Shown: positions 50,721 through 59,970, counted from the first letter of the stretch. The stretch is DNA of 64,000 nucleotides from Thauera sp. GDN1 (GCF_029223545.1 NZ_CP097870.1:3806386-3870385), one strand, 5' to 3'. The notes: generated from the sequence alone by a model not told the origin. Program-made: numbers and translations.

Positions 50721-52124
50721 TCAGAGGAAGTGGAAACCGACCTGGAACAGCTTCTCGACCTTCTGCACGAGCTTCTTGCTGGTGCAGAAGACGATCACGT
50801 GGTCGTCCTCCTCGATCACGGTGTCGTGGTGCGGCATGATCACCGCGCGCCGCACCACCCGCCCCTCCTCGTTCCTCTCGTCGCGCACGATGGCGCCGAT
50901 GCCGGTGCCGCGCGGCAGCGGGATCTCCTCGATCGCGCGCCCGACCACCTTGGAATCCTTGCTGTTGCCGTGGGCGATGATCTCCAGCGCCTCGGCGGCG
51001 CCGCGGCGCAGGCTGTGCACCGCCACGACGTCGCCGCGGCGGACGTGGGCGAGCAGCGTGCCGATCGAGGTGTGCGCAGGCGAGATGGCGATGTCGATCG
51101 GCCCGCCCTGCACCAGGTCCACGTAGCTCTTGCGATTGATCAGCGCCAGCGTGCGGCGTGCGCCCATGCGCTTGGCGAGCGAGGCGGACATGATGTTGTC
51201 CTCCTCGTCGTTGGTCAGCGCGACGAACAGGTCGGTCTCGTCGATGCCCTCGGTCTCGAGCAGCTTCTCGTCGGTCGAGTCGCCGCGCAGCACCAGCGCG
51301 TTGGAGAGCTGGGAGGCGAGCATCTCGGCGCGGGTGCGGTTGAGCTCGAGGATCTTGACGTGGTAGTTGTCCTCGATCGACTGCGCGAGGCGAAAGCCGA
51401 TGTTGCCGCCGCCGGCGATCATGATCCGCCGCATCGGCTTGTCGGAGCGGCGCAGCTCGCGCATCACCTGGCGGATGTGCACCGAGGCCGCGAGGCAGAA
51501 CACCTCGTCACCGGGCAGGATGATGGTGTCGCCCTCGGGCATGATCGGCTCGCCGTTGCGGTAGATCGCGGCGATCCGCACCTCGACGTTGGGCAGGTGG
51601 AAGCGCAGCGCCTTGAGCGGATGGCCGACCAGCGGCCCGCCCTCGAAGGCGCGCACGCAGATCAGGCTGACCACGCCGTCGGCGAACTCGAGCACCTGCA
51701 GCGCCTCGGGGAAGGCGATCAGGCGCTTGATGTAGTCGGTGACGACCTGCTCGGGGCAGATCGAGAAGTCGACCGCGAAGTTGTCGTCGTCGAGCAGTTC
51801 CGGATGGTCGACGTAATCGGTCGAGCGCAGGCGGGCGATGCGGGTGGGCAGGTTGTAGAGCGCCTTGGCGATGCGGCAGGCGCAAAGATTGGTCTGGTCG
51901 GACTGGGTGACCGCGATCAGCAGGTCGGCATCCTCGGCGCCCGCTTCCTTCAGCACGCTGGGCGAGGCCGCATTGCCGCAGACGGTGCGGATCTCGAGGC
52001 GTTCACGCAGCGCGGCGAGGTATTCCTCGCTGGTGTCGACGAGCGTGATGTCGTTCGCCTCCGACACCAGGTTTTCCGCGACCGATGCCCCCACCTGCCC
52101 GGCACCGAGAATGATGATCTTCAC
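50721..52124 (-). CDS. trkA: Trk potassium uptake regulatory protein TrkA
   Basis: Cytoplasmic nucleotide-binding gating subunit of 467 residues with two tandem RCK units. Each opens with a Rossmann glycine motif: IILGAGQVGASVAENL (start) and IMIAGGGNIGFRLAQSIED (~235), NAD(H)-binding in relatives, and each has a following RCK_C domain. It is one base upstream of trkH and about 100 bases downstream of ntrX, matching the conserved ntrYX-trkAH order of alphaproteobacteria and betaproteobacteria. Confidence 0.95.
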   Translation of the reverse strand: MKIIILGAGQVGASVAENLVSEANDITLVDTSEEYLAALRERLEIRTVCGNAASPSVLKEAGAEDADLLIAVTQSDQTNLCACRIAKALYNLPTRIARLRSTDYVDHPELLDDDNFAVDFSICPEQVVTDYIKRLIAFPEALQVLEFADGVVSLICVRAFEGGPLVGHPLKALRFHLPNVEVRIAAIYRNGEPIMPEGDTIILPGDEVFCLAASVHIRQVMRELRRSDKPMRRIMIAGGGNIGFRLAQSIEDNYHVKILELNRTRAEMLASQLSNALVLRGDSTDEKLLETEGIDETDLFVALTNDEEDNIMSASLAKRMGARRTLALINRKSYVDLVQGGPIDIAISPAHTSIGTLLAHVRRGDVVAVHSLRRGAAEALEIIAHGNSKDSKVVGRAIEEIPLPRGTGIGAIVRDERNEEGRVVRRAVIMPHHDTVIEEDDHVIVFCTSKKLVQKVEKLFQVGFHFL

Positions 52125-52227
52125 CCTGTATTCCCGACTGAATGTAAGAGAATGATTCTACGCCCGGCACGCATGCCGACAAAGCGGATTGTGCGGCGCA
52201 GCAATCGCTGCCGCACGCCGCGTCGGA

Positions 52228-53475
52228 TCAGTTCTCTTCGTGCCGGCGTCCGGCCTGCAGGCCGAGCTGCTTGAGCTTGCGATAGAGGTGGGTGCGCTCC
52301 AGCCCGGTCTTTTCCGCCAGGCGCGTCATGTTGCCGCCCTCCAGGCGCAGGTGGTGCTCGAAGTACATGCGCTCGAAGGCCTCGCGCGCCTCGCGCAGGG
52401 GTTGGTCGAGCGAGACCCCGCACGCCCCCGCGGCGAGGTCGGGCGGCAGCAGGCGGCGCACTTCGCTGGCGCCGATCTCCTCTTCCAGGGTGCCGAGCGC
52501 GAGCGACTTCACCGCGGCGCGCAGCTCCGGGTAGCCGCCCGGCCAGGGCAGGTTGCGGAGCTGGTTCAGCGCCGCGGTCGAGAAGCGGCGCAGCGGCACC
52601 TCGCCGGCCTCGACCAGGTGCAGCAGCAGCTGGCTGGCGAGCTCGGGCAGGTCGTCGCGCACGTCGGCGATCGACGGCGGCGCCAGGCTGACCTCGAACA
52701 GGCGGCTCAGCAGCCCCTCCTCCCAGCCCTCGCCGATCAGGCCTTCCACGCTGCGGTCGGTGGCCACCACCAGGCGCAGGTCGTAGCGCTCGAGGCGGTC
52801 GAGCGCGAAGGCGAGGTTCTTCTGCTGCGCGCGCGACAGGCGCGCGAGCTCGCCGACGAAGAGCACGCCGCCGTGCGCGGCCTGCAGCTGGCCGATGTCG
52901 AGGGGGACGGTGATGCCGGCCAGGTCCAGCCAGGGTGCGTTCGGCGCCTGCACGCTGCGCGCGACCAGCTCGGCCAGCGTGCCGGCACCGACGCGCAGCA
53001 GCAGCACGCGCGAGCTGCCGGTGATCTGCTCGACGCGGCGCTTGAGCTCGCGCAGCGGCACCGATCGGGTGAAGGCCGCCAGCGTCAGCGGCGCTGGTGC
53101 GCCGGGCGCCTGCGGGCGCTGCAGGCCGCGCTTGACCGCGGCGAGCAGCTTCTGCAGCGCGATCGGCTTCTCCAGGTAGTCGATCGCGCCGATGCGCGTG
53201 GCCTCGACCGCGGTGTCGATGGTGCCGTGGCCGGACATCATCACCACCGGCATGTTGAGCTGGCCGTTGGCCGCCCATTCCTTGAGCAGGGTGATGCCGT
53301 CGGTGTCGGGCATCCAGATGTCGAGCAGGACCATGTCGGGCCGCACCGCATTGCGCGCCGCGCGCGCCGCGCTCGCGTTCTCGGCCAGCAGCACGTCGTG
53401 GCCTTCGTCGCGCAGGATCTCGGACAGCAGTTCGCGGATACCGATTTCGTCGTCAACGATCAGAATTTTCGCCAT
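52228..53475 (-). CDS. ntrX: NtrX-like response regulator with a degenerate AAA+ domain
   Basis: Partner of NtrY, 415 residues. The receiver domain is normal (D8-D9, phospho-D52 in LLDIWMPDTDG, Lys in YLEKPI) and the C-terminus has a Fis-type helix-turn-helix (MTRLAEKTGLERTHLYRKLK). The central AAA+ domain is not: where Walker A (GxxxxGK) should be there is LLLRVGAGTLAELVARSV. The Walker B Asp region reads VLFVGELARLS, and GAFTGA is absent. So it should not hydrolyse ATP or remodel sigma-54; it may act as a DNA-binding regulator with sigma-70. Total length is about 35-50 residues below a standard NtrX. Confidence 0.85.
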   Translation of the reverse strand: MAKILIVDDEIGIRELLSEILRDEGHDVLLAENASAARAARNAVRPDMVLLDIWMPDTDGITLLKEWAANGQLNMPVVMMSGHGTIDTAVEATRIGAIDYLEKPIALQKLLAAVKRGLQRPQAPGAPAPLTLAAFTRSVPLRELKRRVEQITGSSRVLLLRVGAGTLAELVARSVQAPNAPWLDLAGITVPLDIGQLQAAHGGVLFVGELARLSRAQQKNLAFALDRLERYDLRLVVATDRSVEGLIGEGWEEGLLSRLFEVSLAPPSIADVRDDLPELASQLLLHLVEAGEVPLRRFSTAALNQLRNLPWPGGYPELRAAVKSLALGTLEEEIGASEVRRLLPPDLAAGACGVSLDQPLREAREAFERMYFEHHLRLEGGNMTRLAEKTGLERTHLYRKLKQLGLQAGRRHEEN

Positions 53476-53484
53476 TGTGTTTCT

Positions 53485-55602
53485 TCAAATCTCATTGTGT
53501 TCGGCAAGCCGCAGCCGGATGCGCACTTCCGCGCCCCCGCCCTCGCGATTGCTCAGGCGGACGTCGCCGCCGTGTTCGTCCACGATCTTCTTCACCATGG
53601 CCAGGCCGAGGCCGGTGCCGCGCGACTTGGTGGTGAAGTAGGGTTCGAAGGCCCGCGCCAGCACCTCCGCCGGGAAGCCCGGGCCGTTGTCGCGGAACAG
53701 CAGGACCGCGCGCTCGCCGTCGCGGCGGGTGAGGACGCCGATCTCGCCGTCGTCCTGGGCGACGAGCGCATCCTGCGCATTCTGCAGCATATTGTGGATC
53801 ACCTGTCTGATCTGCGTCGGATCGCCCTGCACCGGCGGCAGGTTGCTGCCCAGTTCGGTGCGGATGCGCACGCTGGTGCTCTCGTACAGGTTGAGCACCT
53901 CGCGGATCAGCGCATTGAGGTCGATCGGCGTCAGGTTCGGCGCCGGCAGCCGCGCATAGTCGCGGAAGGCGTTGACCAGGTTCTTCATCGCCTCGACCTG
54001 GTTGACGATGGTCGTCGTCGCGCGCTCCAGCATCTCGCGGCCGCTGTCGTCGAGGCGGTCGGCGAGCTTGAAGGCCAGGCGCTCGGCCGAGAGCTGGATC
54101 GGGGTCAGCGGGTTCTTGATCTCGTGCGCCAGGCGACGGGCGACCTCGCCCCAGGCCGCGGTGCGCTGCGCGGCGACCAGACTGGAGATGTCGTCGAACA
54201 CGACCACCAGGCCGCCGCCGGTGCTCGCCGGCAGGCGCGAGCCATGGATCAGCAGCGTGCGCGGCGTGCTGTCCTTGACCGGCAGGTCCATCTGCTTCTG
54301 CCAGTCGCCCTCGTTGGTGGCGAAGCCCTCGCGCAACACGTCGCGCAGCTCGCCATGGCGCGGCCAGGCGTCCAGGGTGATGTCCTCGAAGCCGGCGAGG
54401 TCGTCGTCGAGGATCTGCAGCGCGCCGTGGTTGGCCGCGCGCAGGTGGCCCTCCGGCGAGAAGGCGAGGACGCCGGTCGACAGGTTGGCGAGCACCGATT
54501 CGAGATAGGCGCGCGCGGCTTCGACTTCCGCGCGGTTGCGGTCGGCCGCGGCGCGCGCCTCCTGGAGCTGGCGGGTCATGCGGTTGAAGGACTGGGTCAG
54601 CACGCCCAGTTCGTCGTTGGCGGGCAAGGCCTGGCGTGGGCTGAAGTCGCCCTGGGCCACCGCCTGCGTGCCCTCGGCGAGGATCAGCAGCGGTGCCGCA
54701 AGGCGGCGGGCGATCAGCACCGCCATCGCCAGCGCACCGAGCAGCGCCAGCAGCAGGGTCAGGCTCAGCGTCACCGTGTAGATGCGCTTGAGGCCGCTGC
54801 GCCCCAGCGTCAGCTGCTGGTACTCGCGATAGGCCTCCTGCACCGCCTCGGCGTGACGTCCGAAGGACTCCGGCACCGGCTGGCTCAGCACCAGCAGGCG
54901 CGCCTCGCCGGCCAGGGTGCGCATCGGGATCGCGGTGGTGACGCGGATCACCAGCCGGCCGTCGGGCAGGCTGCCCACGGAATGGAACTGGCGAACCTGG
55001 CGCGCCTGGCGCAGCTCCCCCGGATCCGGCAGGTCGGGGACCAGGGTCTGGCCCGAATCCGAGGCGGTCGCCAGCACCTGCCCGTTTGCGGACAGGATGG
55101 TGGCGCTGCTGATGCCGGCCTGTTCGCGCAGGCGGTTGAGCCGGGTGGCCGCGCCCTGGCTCGCGCCCTCCAGGTCGATGACCATGTCGTCGGCCTTGTC
55201 GCGCACCTGGGTGACCAGGTAGTCGAGCGCGTTCTGGCCGAGGGCGATGCCGCCCTCGAGCGCGGAATCCACCCGCACGTCGAACCAGGACTCGATGCTG
55301 CGCACGACGAACTGCAGCGACACCGCATAGATGACCAGCCCTGGCACGACCCCCATCAGCGCGAACAGCAGCACCAGACGGTACTTGAGCCGCGAGCCGA
55401 ACTGGCGGGCGCGGTACTCGCGCCAGAGCTGGCGCAGCTGCACGCCGACCAGCGCGCCGAGCACGACCACCATGACGCCGTTGAGGGCGAGCAGGTAAGG
55501 ATAGCTGCTGGCGAACAGCTCGGTGTTGGCACTGGCCGAGGTCAGCAGGAACAGCGAGATGCCGGCGAGCGCAGCGGCGACGACGAGCAGGATGCGCTTC
55601 AT
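53485..55602 (-). CDS. ntrY: NtrY-like sensor histidine kinase
   Basis: Membrane kinase of 705 residues: two membrane segments at the N-terminus (ALNGVMVVVLGALVG and LVLLFALMGVVPGLVIYAVS), a ~200-residue periplasmic part, a further segment (TVTLSLTLLLALLGALAMAV), HAMP, PAS-like region (YLESVLANLSTGVLAFSPEG), phospho-His in RRLAHEIKNPLTPIQLSAER, and an ATPase with NMLQNAQDALV and GTGLGLAMV. NtrYX systems sense nitrogen, redox or envelope state in other proteobacteria. It is 9 bases upstream of ntrX and overlaps the DUF4390 gene by 4 bases. Confidence 0.93.
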   Translation of the reverse strand: MKRILLVVAAALAGISLFLLTSASANTELFASSYPYLLALNGVMVVVLGALVGVQLRQLWREYRARQFGSRLKYRLVLLFALMGVVPGLVIYAVSLQFVVRSIESWFDVRVDSALEGGIALGQNALDYLVTQVRDKADDMVIDLEGASQGAATRLNRLREQAGISSATILSANGQVLATASDSGQTLVPDLPDPGELRQARQVRQFHSVGSLPDGRLVIRVTTAIPMRTLAGEARLLVLSQPVPESFGRHAEAVQEAYREYQQLTLGRSGLKRIYTVTLSLTLLLALLGALAMAVLIARRLAAPLLILAEGTQAVAQGDFSPRQALPANDELGVLTQSFNRMTRQLQEARAAADRNRAEVEAARAYLESVLANLSTGVLAFSPEGHLRAANHGALQILDDDLAGFEDITLDAWPRHGELRDVLREGFATNEGDWQKQMDLPVKDSTPRTLLIHGSRLPASTGGGLVVVFDDISSLVAAQRTAAWGEVARRLAHEIKNPLTPIQLSAERLAFKLADRLDDSGREMLERATTTIVNQVEAMKNLVNAFRDYARLPAPNLTPIDLNALIREVLNLYESTSVRIRTELGSNLPPVQGDPTQIRQVIHNMLQNAQDALVAQDDGEIGVLTRRDGERAVLLFRDNGPGFPAEVLARAFEPYFTTKSRGTGLGLAMVKKIVDEHGGDVRLSNREGGGAEVRIRLRLAEHNEI

Positions 55603-56198
55603 CGGAAACCCGGCGCTCCGGGCAGGAAGGTCCAGCGCACCCAGTCGGTGCCGATGTTCCAGTCGCTGCTGCCGATGGCGGTGACCTGGAAGGGCTTGGG
55701 CAACTGGCTGGTGTCGAGGCGGAAGCGCAGCGCGACTTCGTGCGAGACGCCCGCCTGCAGCGCATCTGCATCGGCGACCTGCCAGTTGCGCACGCGCTGC
55801 ATGGTGCGCACCGCGCCTTCGAGGCTGTCGAAGCTCTGATGGATGCTGCCGATCGAGAGGCGGTAGCTGCGGGTGATGGCGTGGTAGGAAATGCGGTACT
55901 CCAGGCTGCGCTCGACCACCGTGGCGTTGAGCCAGTACCAGCGCGGACGCTCCACCACGAGCTCTGTGGTGAAGTACAGCGAGACCCCGCGCGAGACCGC
56001 ATCGACCAGGCGCGGATTGAGCTCGAGGTCGATGTCGGCATTGAGCACGTAGCCGCCGTCACCGGGGACGATCTCCGCGCTGCGGATCGCCGTCTCGGCC
56101 TGGGCTGCCGAGGCCAGGATGGCGGTCAGCACGCACAGCACCCAGCGCAGCAGGCGCTCAGGCCTGCTTGCGAAGCAGCGCGAAATAAAAGCCGTCAT
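55599..56198 (-). CDS. DUF4390 exported protein
   Basis: A 199-residue protein of the DUF4390 family, found next to ntrY in many betaproteobacteria. The N-terminus MTAFISRCFASRPERLLRW then VLCVLTAILASAAQAETA looks like a signal peptide with an unusually long n-region. The mature part is beta-rich (GGYVLNADIDLELNPRLVDA, SLEYRISYHAITRSYRLS). The start ATG 56198 overlaps the end of rsmB by 41 bases; GTG starts nearer the signal core are possible. The stop overlaps ntrY by 4 bases. Presumably linked to NtrY signalling at the membrane, but unproven. Confidence 0.8.
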   Translation of the reverse strand: MTAFISRCFASRPERLLRWVLCVLTAILASAAQAETAIRSAEIVPGDGGYVLNADIDLELNPRLVDAVSRGVSLYFTTELVVERPRWYWLNATVVERSLEYRISYHAITRSYRLSIGSIHQSFDSLEGAVRTMQRVRNWQVADADALQAGVSHEVALRFRLDTSQLPKPFQVTAIGSSDWNIGTDWVRWTFLPGAPGFR

Positions 56199-57552
56199 GT
56201 TCGGCATCGGGCAGCAGTTGAAGATCCGGGCGCCCCTCGATCGGCAGGCGGAGTGCATCGGCGTGACGAGCGCAGAAGCGGGCGATCTGCCCGGCATTCT
56301 CCTCGTCGAACACCGAGCACGTGACGTAAAGCATTGTGCCACCCGGCGCCAGCGTGTGCCAAAGCGCCTCCAGGATTTGCGCCTGCTGCGCGGCAAACTG
56401 CACGATGTCGGTGTCGCGCCGCAGCCACTTGATGTCGGGATGGCGGCGCACCACGCCCGAGGCCGAGCACGGCACGTCGGCCAGGATGCGGTCGAAGGGA
56501 CGACCGTCCCACCAGCGCGCACGCTCCCGGCAGTCGGCCACCTTCACCTCGGCGTGCAGGCCGAGACGGGCGAGGTTGTGCTCGACCCGGCGCGCGCGCA
56601 CGGGATCGAGCTCGAGTGCGAGCAGTTCGACGTCGGCGCGCTCGAGCAGATGCGCGGTCTTGCCGCCCGGCGCCGCGCAGGCGTCGAGCACGCGTTCGCC
56701 CGCTTGCGGATCGAGCAGGCGGGCCGCCCACTGCGCCCCGGCGTCCTGCACCGACACCCTGCCCTCCGCGTAGCCCGGCAGGCGGGCGACCGGCAGCGCA
56801 CGCTCGAGCAGGAGCGCATCGTTCGCCAGCCGACGGCAGGCGGAGCCGACCGCTTCGAGCTCGGCCTGGGCCTGCTCGATCGAAGCGCGGCGAGGGTTGA
56901 CGCGCACGGCCATCGGCGGACGCTCGTTGCCGGCCGCAAGCGCGGCTTCCCAAGCGGCAGGATGCGCCGTCTTCACGCGCTGGATCCACCACGCCGGGAA
57001 GCCGTGACGCGCCTCGGGATCGAGTTCCACCCACGCCGGCCACTGCGCGCGCTGGCGCAGCGCATTGCGCAGCACGCCATTGACCAGGTTCTTCAGCCCC
57101 GGCATCAGCGCGGCCGCGGCCTGCACCGCCTGGTCGACCACGGTATGCGACTGCTCCGGACGCTGCCGCAGCCGCGCCAGCGCCACCAGCAGCAGCGCAT
57201 GGATCAGGGTCGCGGGCGAGGTCTGCAGCAGGTGGTCGAGCACGACACTGCCGTGGCGGAACTCGCGCAGCGTGGTCCAGGCGAGATCGCGGACCGCGCC
57301 GCGCGTCGCTTCCGGCCACTCCGGATGCGCGGCCTGCATGCGCTCGTAGGCATCGGTGAGGTTGCCGCCTTCGAGCACGCCGGCAACGAGCTCGGCGGCC
57401 CAGGCGAAGGACTGGGCCAGACTGTCCGGCGCGAGGCTGGCGGGCCGTTGCGGCGCGGGACGGGCGTGGCCCGGACGGCCATGAGAGGCGCGCGGCGGGC
57501 GGCGTTCGGAGCGGGGCGGGAAGGTCACGGTGAGGGAAATGGGCGTTGGCAC
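56158..57552 (-). CDS. rsmB: 16S rRNA (cytosine-967-C5)-methyltransferase RsmB
   Basis: Makes m5C967 in 16S rRNA. N-terminal NusB-like helical domain (SFAWAAELVAGVLEGGNLTD onward to ~180), C-terminal methyltransferase with SAM motif VLDACAAPGGKTAHLLE, catalytic-Cys motifs DVPCSASGVVRRHPD and VTCSVF. Length 464 from GTG 57552, slightly longer than usual (about 430-440); the first ~45 residues are Pro/Arg-rich and GTG 57528 is an alternative start. It follows speE by 11 bases and precedes DUF4390-ntrYX-trkAH. Confidence 0.92.
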   Translation of the reverse strand: MPTPISLTVTFPPRSERRPPRASHGRPGHARPAPQRPASLAPDSLAQSFAWAAELVAGVLEGGNLTDAYERMQAAHPEWPEATRGAVRDLAWTTLREFRHGSVVLDHLLQTSPATLIHALLLVALARLRQRPEQSHTVVDQAVQAAAALMPGLKNLVNGVLRNALRQRAQWPAWVELDPEARHGFPAWWIQRVKTAHPAAWEAALAAGNERPPMAVRVNPRRASIEQAQAELEAVGSACRRLANDALLLERALPVARLPGYAEGRVSVQDAGAQWAARLLDPQAGERVLDACAAPGGKTAHLLERADVELLALELDPVRARRVEHNLARLGLHAEVKVADCRERARWWDGRPFDRILADVPCSASGVVRRHPDIKWLRRDTDIVQFAAQQAQILEALWHTLAPGGTMLYVTCSVFDEENAGQIARFCARHADALRLPIEGRPDLQLLPDAEHDGFYFALLRKQA

Positions 57553-57563
57553 GCCCGGCCGGC

Positions 57564-58451
57564 TCAGGCCAGCAAGGCGCGCAGGTGATTGGGAAGCGCG
57601 AATTGTGCGCTGTGAACGGCGCCGTTCAGATGCTGCAGGCCAGCGATGGCGCGCGCGGCCAGACGACGCTCCACCTCGTCGGCGGACAGGGCGGCAGGAT
57701 CCACGCGATCGGATGCGGACGCCAGACCCCACAGGCTACCGTAGAGCGGGATGTACAGGAAGTAAGGGCGCACGCAGGCGAACACCCCGCGCAGGCGGCC
57801 CACCAGGGCCTGCACGCGCTCGGGCTGATACACCGGCGTACCGATGTGCAGGCTCAGCACCCCGCCTTCGGCCAGCAACGCGCGGCAGGCAGCGAAGAAG
57901 TCGGTCGCATACAGCGCCTCCGCCGGCCCGACCGGATCGGTCAGGTCGAGCACGATCATGTCGTAGCGGGCGCCAGCCGCGGGACCGTCCTCGAGCACGT
58001 ACTTCATGCCGTCGCCGATGCGGATGTCGACCCGCGGATCGTCGAGCGCGCCGTGGTGCACCGCCTGCAGGTAGCGGCGCGAGAGCGCGACCACCTGCTC
58101 GTCGAGTTCGACGAGCACGATCCGCTCCATGCTCGGGTACTTCAGCAGCTCCTCGGCCGATCCGCCGTCGCCGCCGCCGATGATCAGCGCGCTGCGCGGC
58201 CCGGGATGGGCGATGCCGGGGACGTGGATGAGGTTCTCGTGGTAGTGGAACTCGTCCCGTTCCGAGGTCATGAAGCAGCCGTCGAGCCGGAACAGGCGAC
58301 CGAAGCGCGGCGTGTCCCAGACCTCGTAGCTCTGCCACTGCGACCGTCCGGCCTCGAGCAGATGCGCGCCACGCAGAAAATAGCCCGCGTCCTCGCACAG
58401 ATCCTCGGCCAGCACACCCGCGGGCAAACGGCTCTCGACATCATCGCTCAT
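57564..58451 (-). CDS. speE: Spermidine synthase (polyamine aminopropyltransferase) SpeE
   Basis: Transfers aminopropyl from decarboxylated SAM to putrescine. 295 residues with FLDG-like N-terminal SYEVWDTPRFGRLFRLDG, SAM-site LIIGGGDGGSAEELLKYP, acidic catalytic region LDLTDPVGPAEALY. It lies 3 bases after speD, which provides its substrate, forming a polyamine operon. Sequence is closer to bacterial SpeE than to PaaX-type methyltransferases. Confidence 0.92.
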   Translation of the reverse strand: MSDDVESRLPAGVLAEDLCEDAGYFLRGAHLLEAGRSQWQSYEVWDTPRFGRLFRLDGCFMTSERDEFHYHENLIHVPGIAHPGPRSALIIGGGDGGSAEELLKYPSMERIVLVELDEQVVALSRRYLQAVHHGALDDPRVDIRIGDGMKYVLEDGPAAGARYDMIVLDLTDPVGPAEALYATDFFAACRALLAEGGVLSLHIGTPVYQPERVQALVGRLRGVFACVRPYFLYIPLYGSLWGLASASDRVDPAALSADEVERRLAARAIAGLQHLNGAVHSAQFALPNHLRALLA

Positions 58452-58454
58452 GAA

Positions 58455-58841
58455 TCACGCCTCCACTGCCAGCCGGCCCCGGACGACCTCGTGGCGAACG
58501 ATCTCCTCCGGCGCCAGGCCGTCGATGACGCGCTGGAACACCTGGCGGGCACGGCCACTGTTGTCGCGCGAGAAATTGCACACATAGACGTCGAGCGTGA
58601 CGTCGCCGGTCTCCGGCCAGGTGTGAATAGCGAGATGGGATTCGGCGAGCACCACGGTGCCGGTCACGCCCGCAGGCTGGCCCTGCTCGTCCTCGAACTG
58701 ATAGAAGTAGGCACCCAGCGGGCTGAGGCCCGCATTGCGGCACTCTTCCACGCAAAGTGCCTCGAGCGCGGCACGTCGGGTGAGGATCTCGCCGTCCGGA
58801 CGGCAGCGATAGATATCGGCAATCAGATGAAGTCCGTTCAT
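58455..58841 (-). CDS. speD: S-adenosylmethionine decarboxylase proenzyme SpeD
   Basis: Self-cleaving pyruvoyl enzyme that makes decarboxylated SAM. 128 residues, the short prokaryotic class 1B type: cleavage motif VLAESHLAIHTWPE, where the Ser becomes the pyruvoyl group, and VDVYVCNF-type segment TLDVYVCNFSRD. It precedes speE by 3 bases. A TACAAT -10-like hexamer lies at 58875-58880 (minus) but the -35 is unclear. Upstream 58842-59063 carries a parS-like site and no gene. Confidence 0.93.
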   Translation of the reverse strand: MNGLHLIADIYRCRPDGEILTRRAALEALCVEECRNAGLSPLGAYFYQFEDEQGQPAGVTGTVVLAESHLAIHTWPETGDVTLDVYVCNFSRDNSGRARQVFQRVIDGLAPEEIVRHEVVRGRLAVEA

Positions 58842-59037
58842 TTCCCCAGTTCTGCCAAGGTGAATGAAGCAGCCGATTGTATCACGCGGCGCCGATGCAA
58901 TATTTCGGCAAAAATATTCTGCATGGAAGCCATGCATATGCCAGTCCTGCAATGGCGCGCGGCGATCGCGCCTCCTGTGGGTCGTACGGGAGGCGCAGCG
59001 TCCGCCGTTCTCAACATCCACTCGAGCCTTACCGTGC

Positions 59038-59053
59038 TGTTCCACGTGGAACA
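59038..59053. promoter_or_regulatory. parS-like chromosome-partition site 1
   Basis: TGTTCCACGTGGAACA is a perfect 16-base palindrome differing from the ParB target parS (TGTTTCACGTGAAACA) only by the symmetric T/C and A/G pair. It lies 10 bases beyond the stop of the TSUP gene. A second site lies 788 bases away and the pair is about 4.5 kb from rpmH, the usual origin-proximal place for parS. parA and parB are not in the window. Confidence 0.8.
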
Positions 59054-59063
59054 CGCTCGCCGC

Positions 59064-59834
59064 TCAGCGCAGGAATGTGTCGTAGGCCAGACGCGCGATC
59101 AGGACCAGTACCACGCCGAGGAACATCTTGCGGACGAAGCCGGTGCCATGCTTCAGCGCCATCCGCGAACCCAGCACCGATCCCGCGAGATTGCACACGG
59201 CCATCACGGCAGCGAGCTTCCACATCAGCTCGACATTGCCGGCAAAGAAGGCGATCGCGGCGAGGTTGGTCGCGACATTCAGGATCTTTGCCGAGACCGA
59301 GGCACGCAGGAAATCCATGCCGAGCAAGCGGATGAACAGGAAGATCAGGAAGCTCCCGGTCCCCGGCCCGAAGAAGCCGTCGTAGAAGCCGATCACGCCG
59401 CCGATGGCGATCGCCAGCGCCACCGAGCGCCGGCCATGCTCCGGCTCGGTGGACACCGCGCCCAGCTCCTTGCGCATGAAGGTGTAGATGGCCACCAGGA
59501 TCAGCAGCATAAGGATCAGCGGGCGCAAGATCGACGGATCGAGATAGGCGACCGCCTTGGCCCCGTACCACGACCCCACCAGGGCCGCCACGGCGCCCGG
59601 CCCCGCCACTGCCCACGGGATCGCAACCCGCCGGCTGTACTGGAAGGCTGCGGTGCCGGTGCCGACAATGCTCGCCAGCTTGTTGGTGCCGAACAGCGTG
59701 GCCGGCGCGGTTCCGGGGAACGCGGCGAACAGAGCCGGAAGCTGGATCAGTCCGCCGCCGCCGACGATCGAGTCCACGAAGCCGGCGAAAAGCGCCGCCA
59801 GGCCGAGCGCAAGAAAGATGAAGTCGATATCCAT
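59064..59834 (-). CDS. TSUP (TauE/SafE-DUF81) family membrane permease
   Basis: A 256-residue transporter of the sulfite/sulfonate/organoacid-type TSUP family with about eight membrane segments. Family motifs occur twice: VDSIVGGGGLIQLPALFAAF with NKLASIVGTGTA, and GVIGFYDGFFGPGTGSFLIF with SAKILNVATNLAA. The substrate is unknown. Start is ATG 59834, 6 bases past a parS-like site that sits where the ribosome-binding site would be, so ParB binding could affect its expression. It stands alone between speD and mnmE. Confidence 0.9.
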   Translation of the reverse strand: MDIDFIFLALGLAALFAGFVDSIVGGGGLIQLPALFAAFPGTAPATLFGTNKLASIVGTGTAAFQYSRRVAIPWAVAGPGAVAALVGSWYGAKAVAYLDPSILRPLILMLLILVAIYTFMRKELGAVSTEPEHGRRSVALAIAIGGVIGFYDGFFGPGTGSFLIFLFIRLLGMDFLRASVSAKILNVATNLAAIAFFAGNVELMWKLAAVMAVCNLAGSVLGSRMALKHGTGFVRKMFLGVVLVLIARLAYDTFLR

Positions 59835-59840
59835 GAGAAC

Positions 59841-59856
59841 TGTTTCACGTGGAACA
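59841..59856. promoter_or_regulatory. parS-like chromosome-partition site 2
   Basis: TGTTTCACGTGGAACA differs from the parS consensus TGTTTCACGTGAAACA by one base. It lies 6 bases from the TSUP start codon, between the TSUP gene and mnmE. With site 1 it brackets the TSUP gene. A search by eye for other CACGTG-centred parS matches in the window found none. Confidence 0.85.
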
Positions 59857-59970
59857 AGCCGCTTGCCGGCTCGAAGTGCCGCGCATCGGAATCAGAGACG
59901 ACCGCGAGAAGGGCCGGAACGCCGCCGTCTTCAGCCCGCATCGGGCGATCGTCCGCAATGAAGCGGACGG

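Noticed and set aside
51130..52274. Plus-strand frames opposite trkA and ntrX.
   Set aside because: Shadows of well-supported minus-strand genes.
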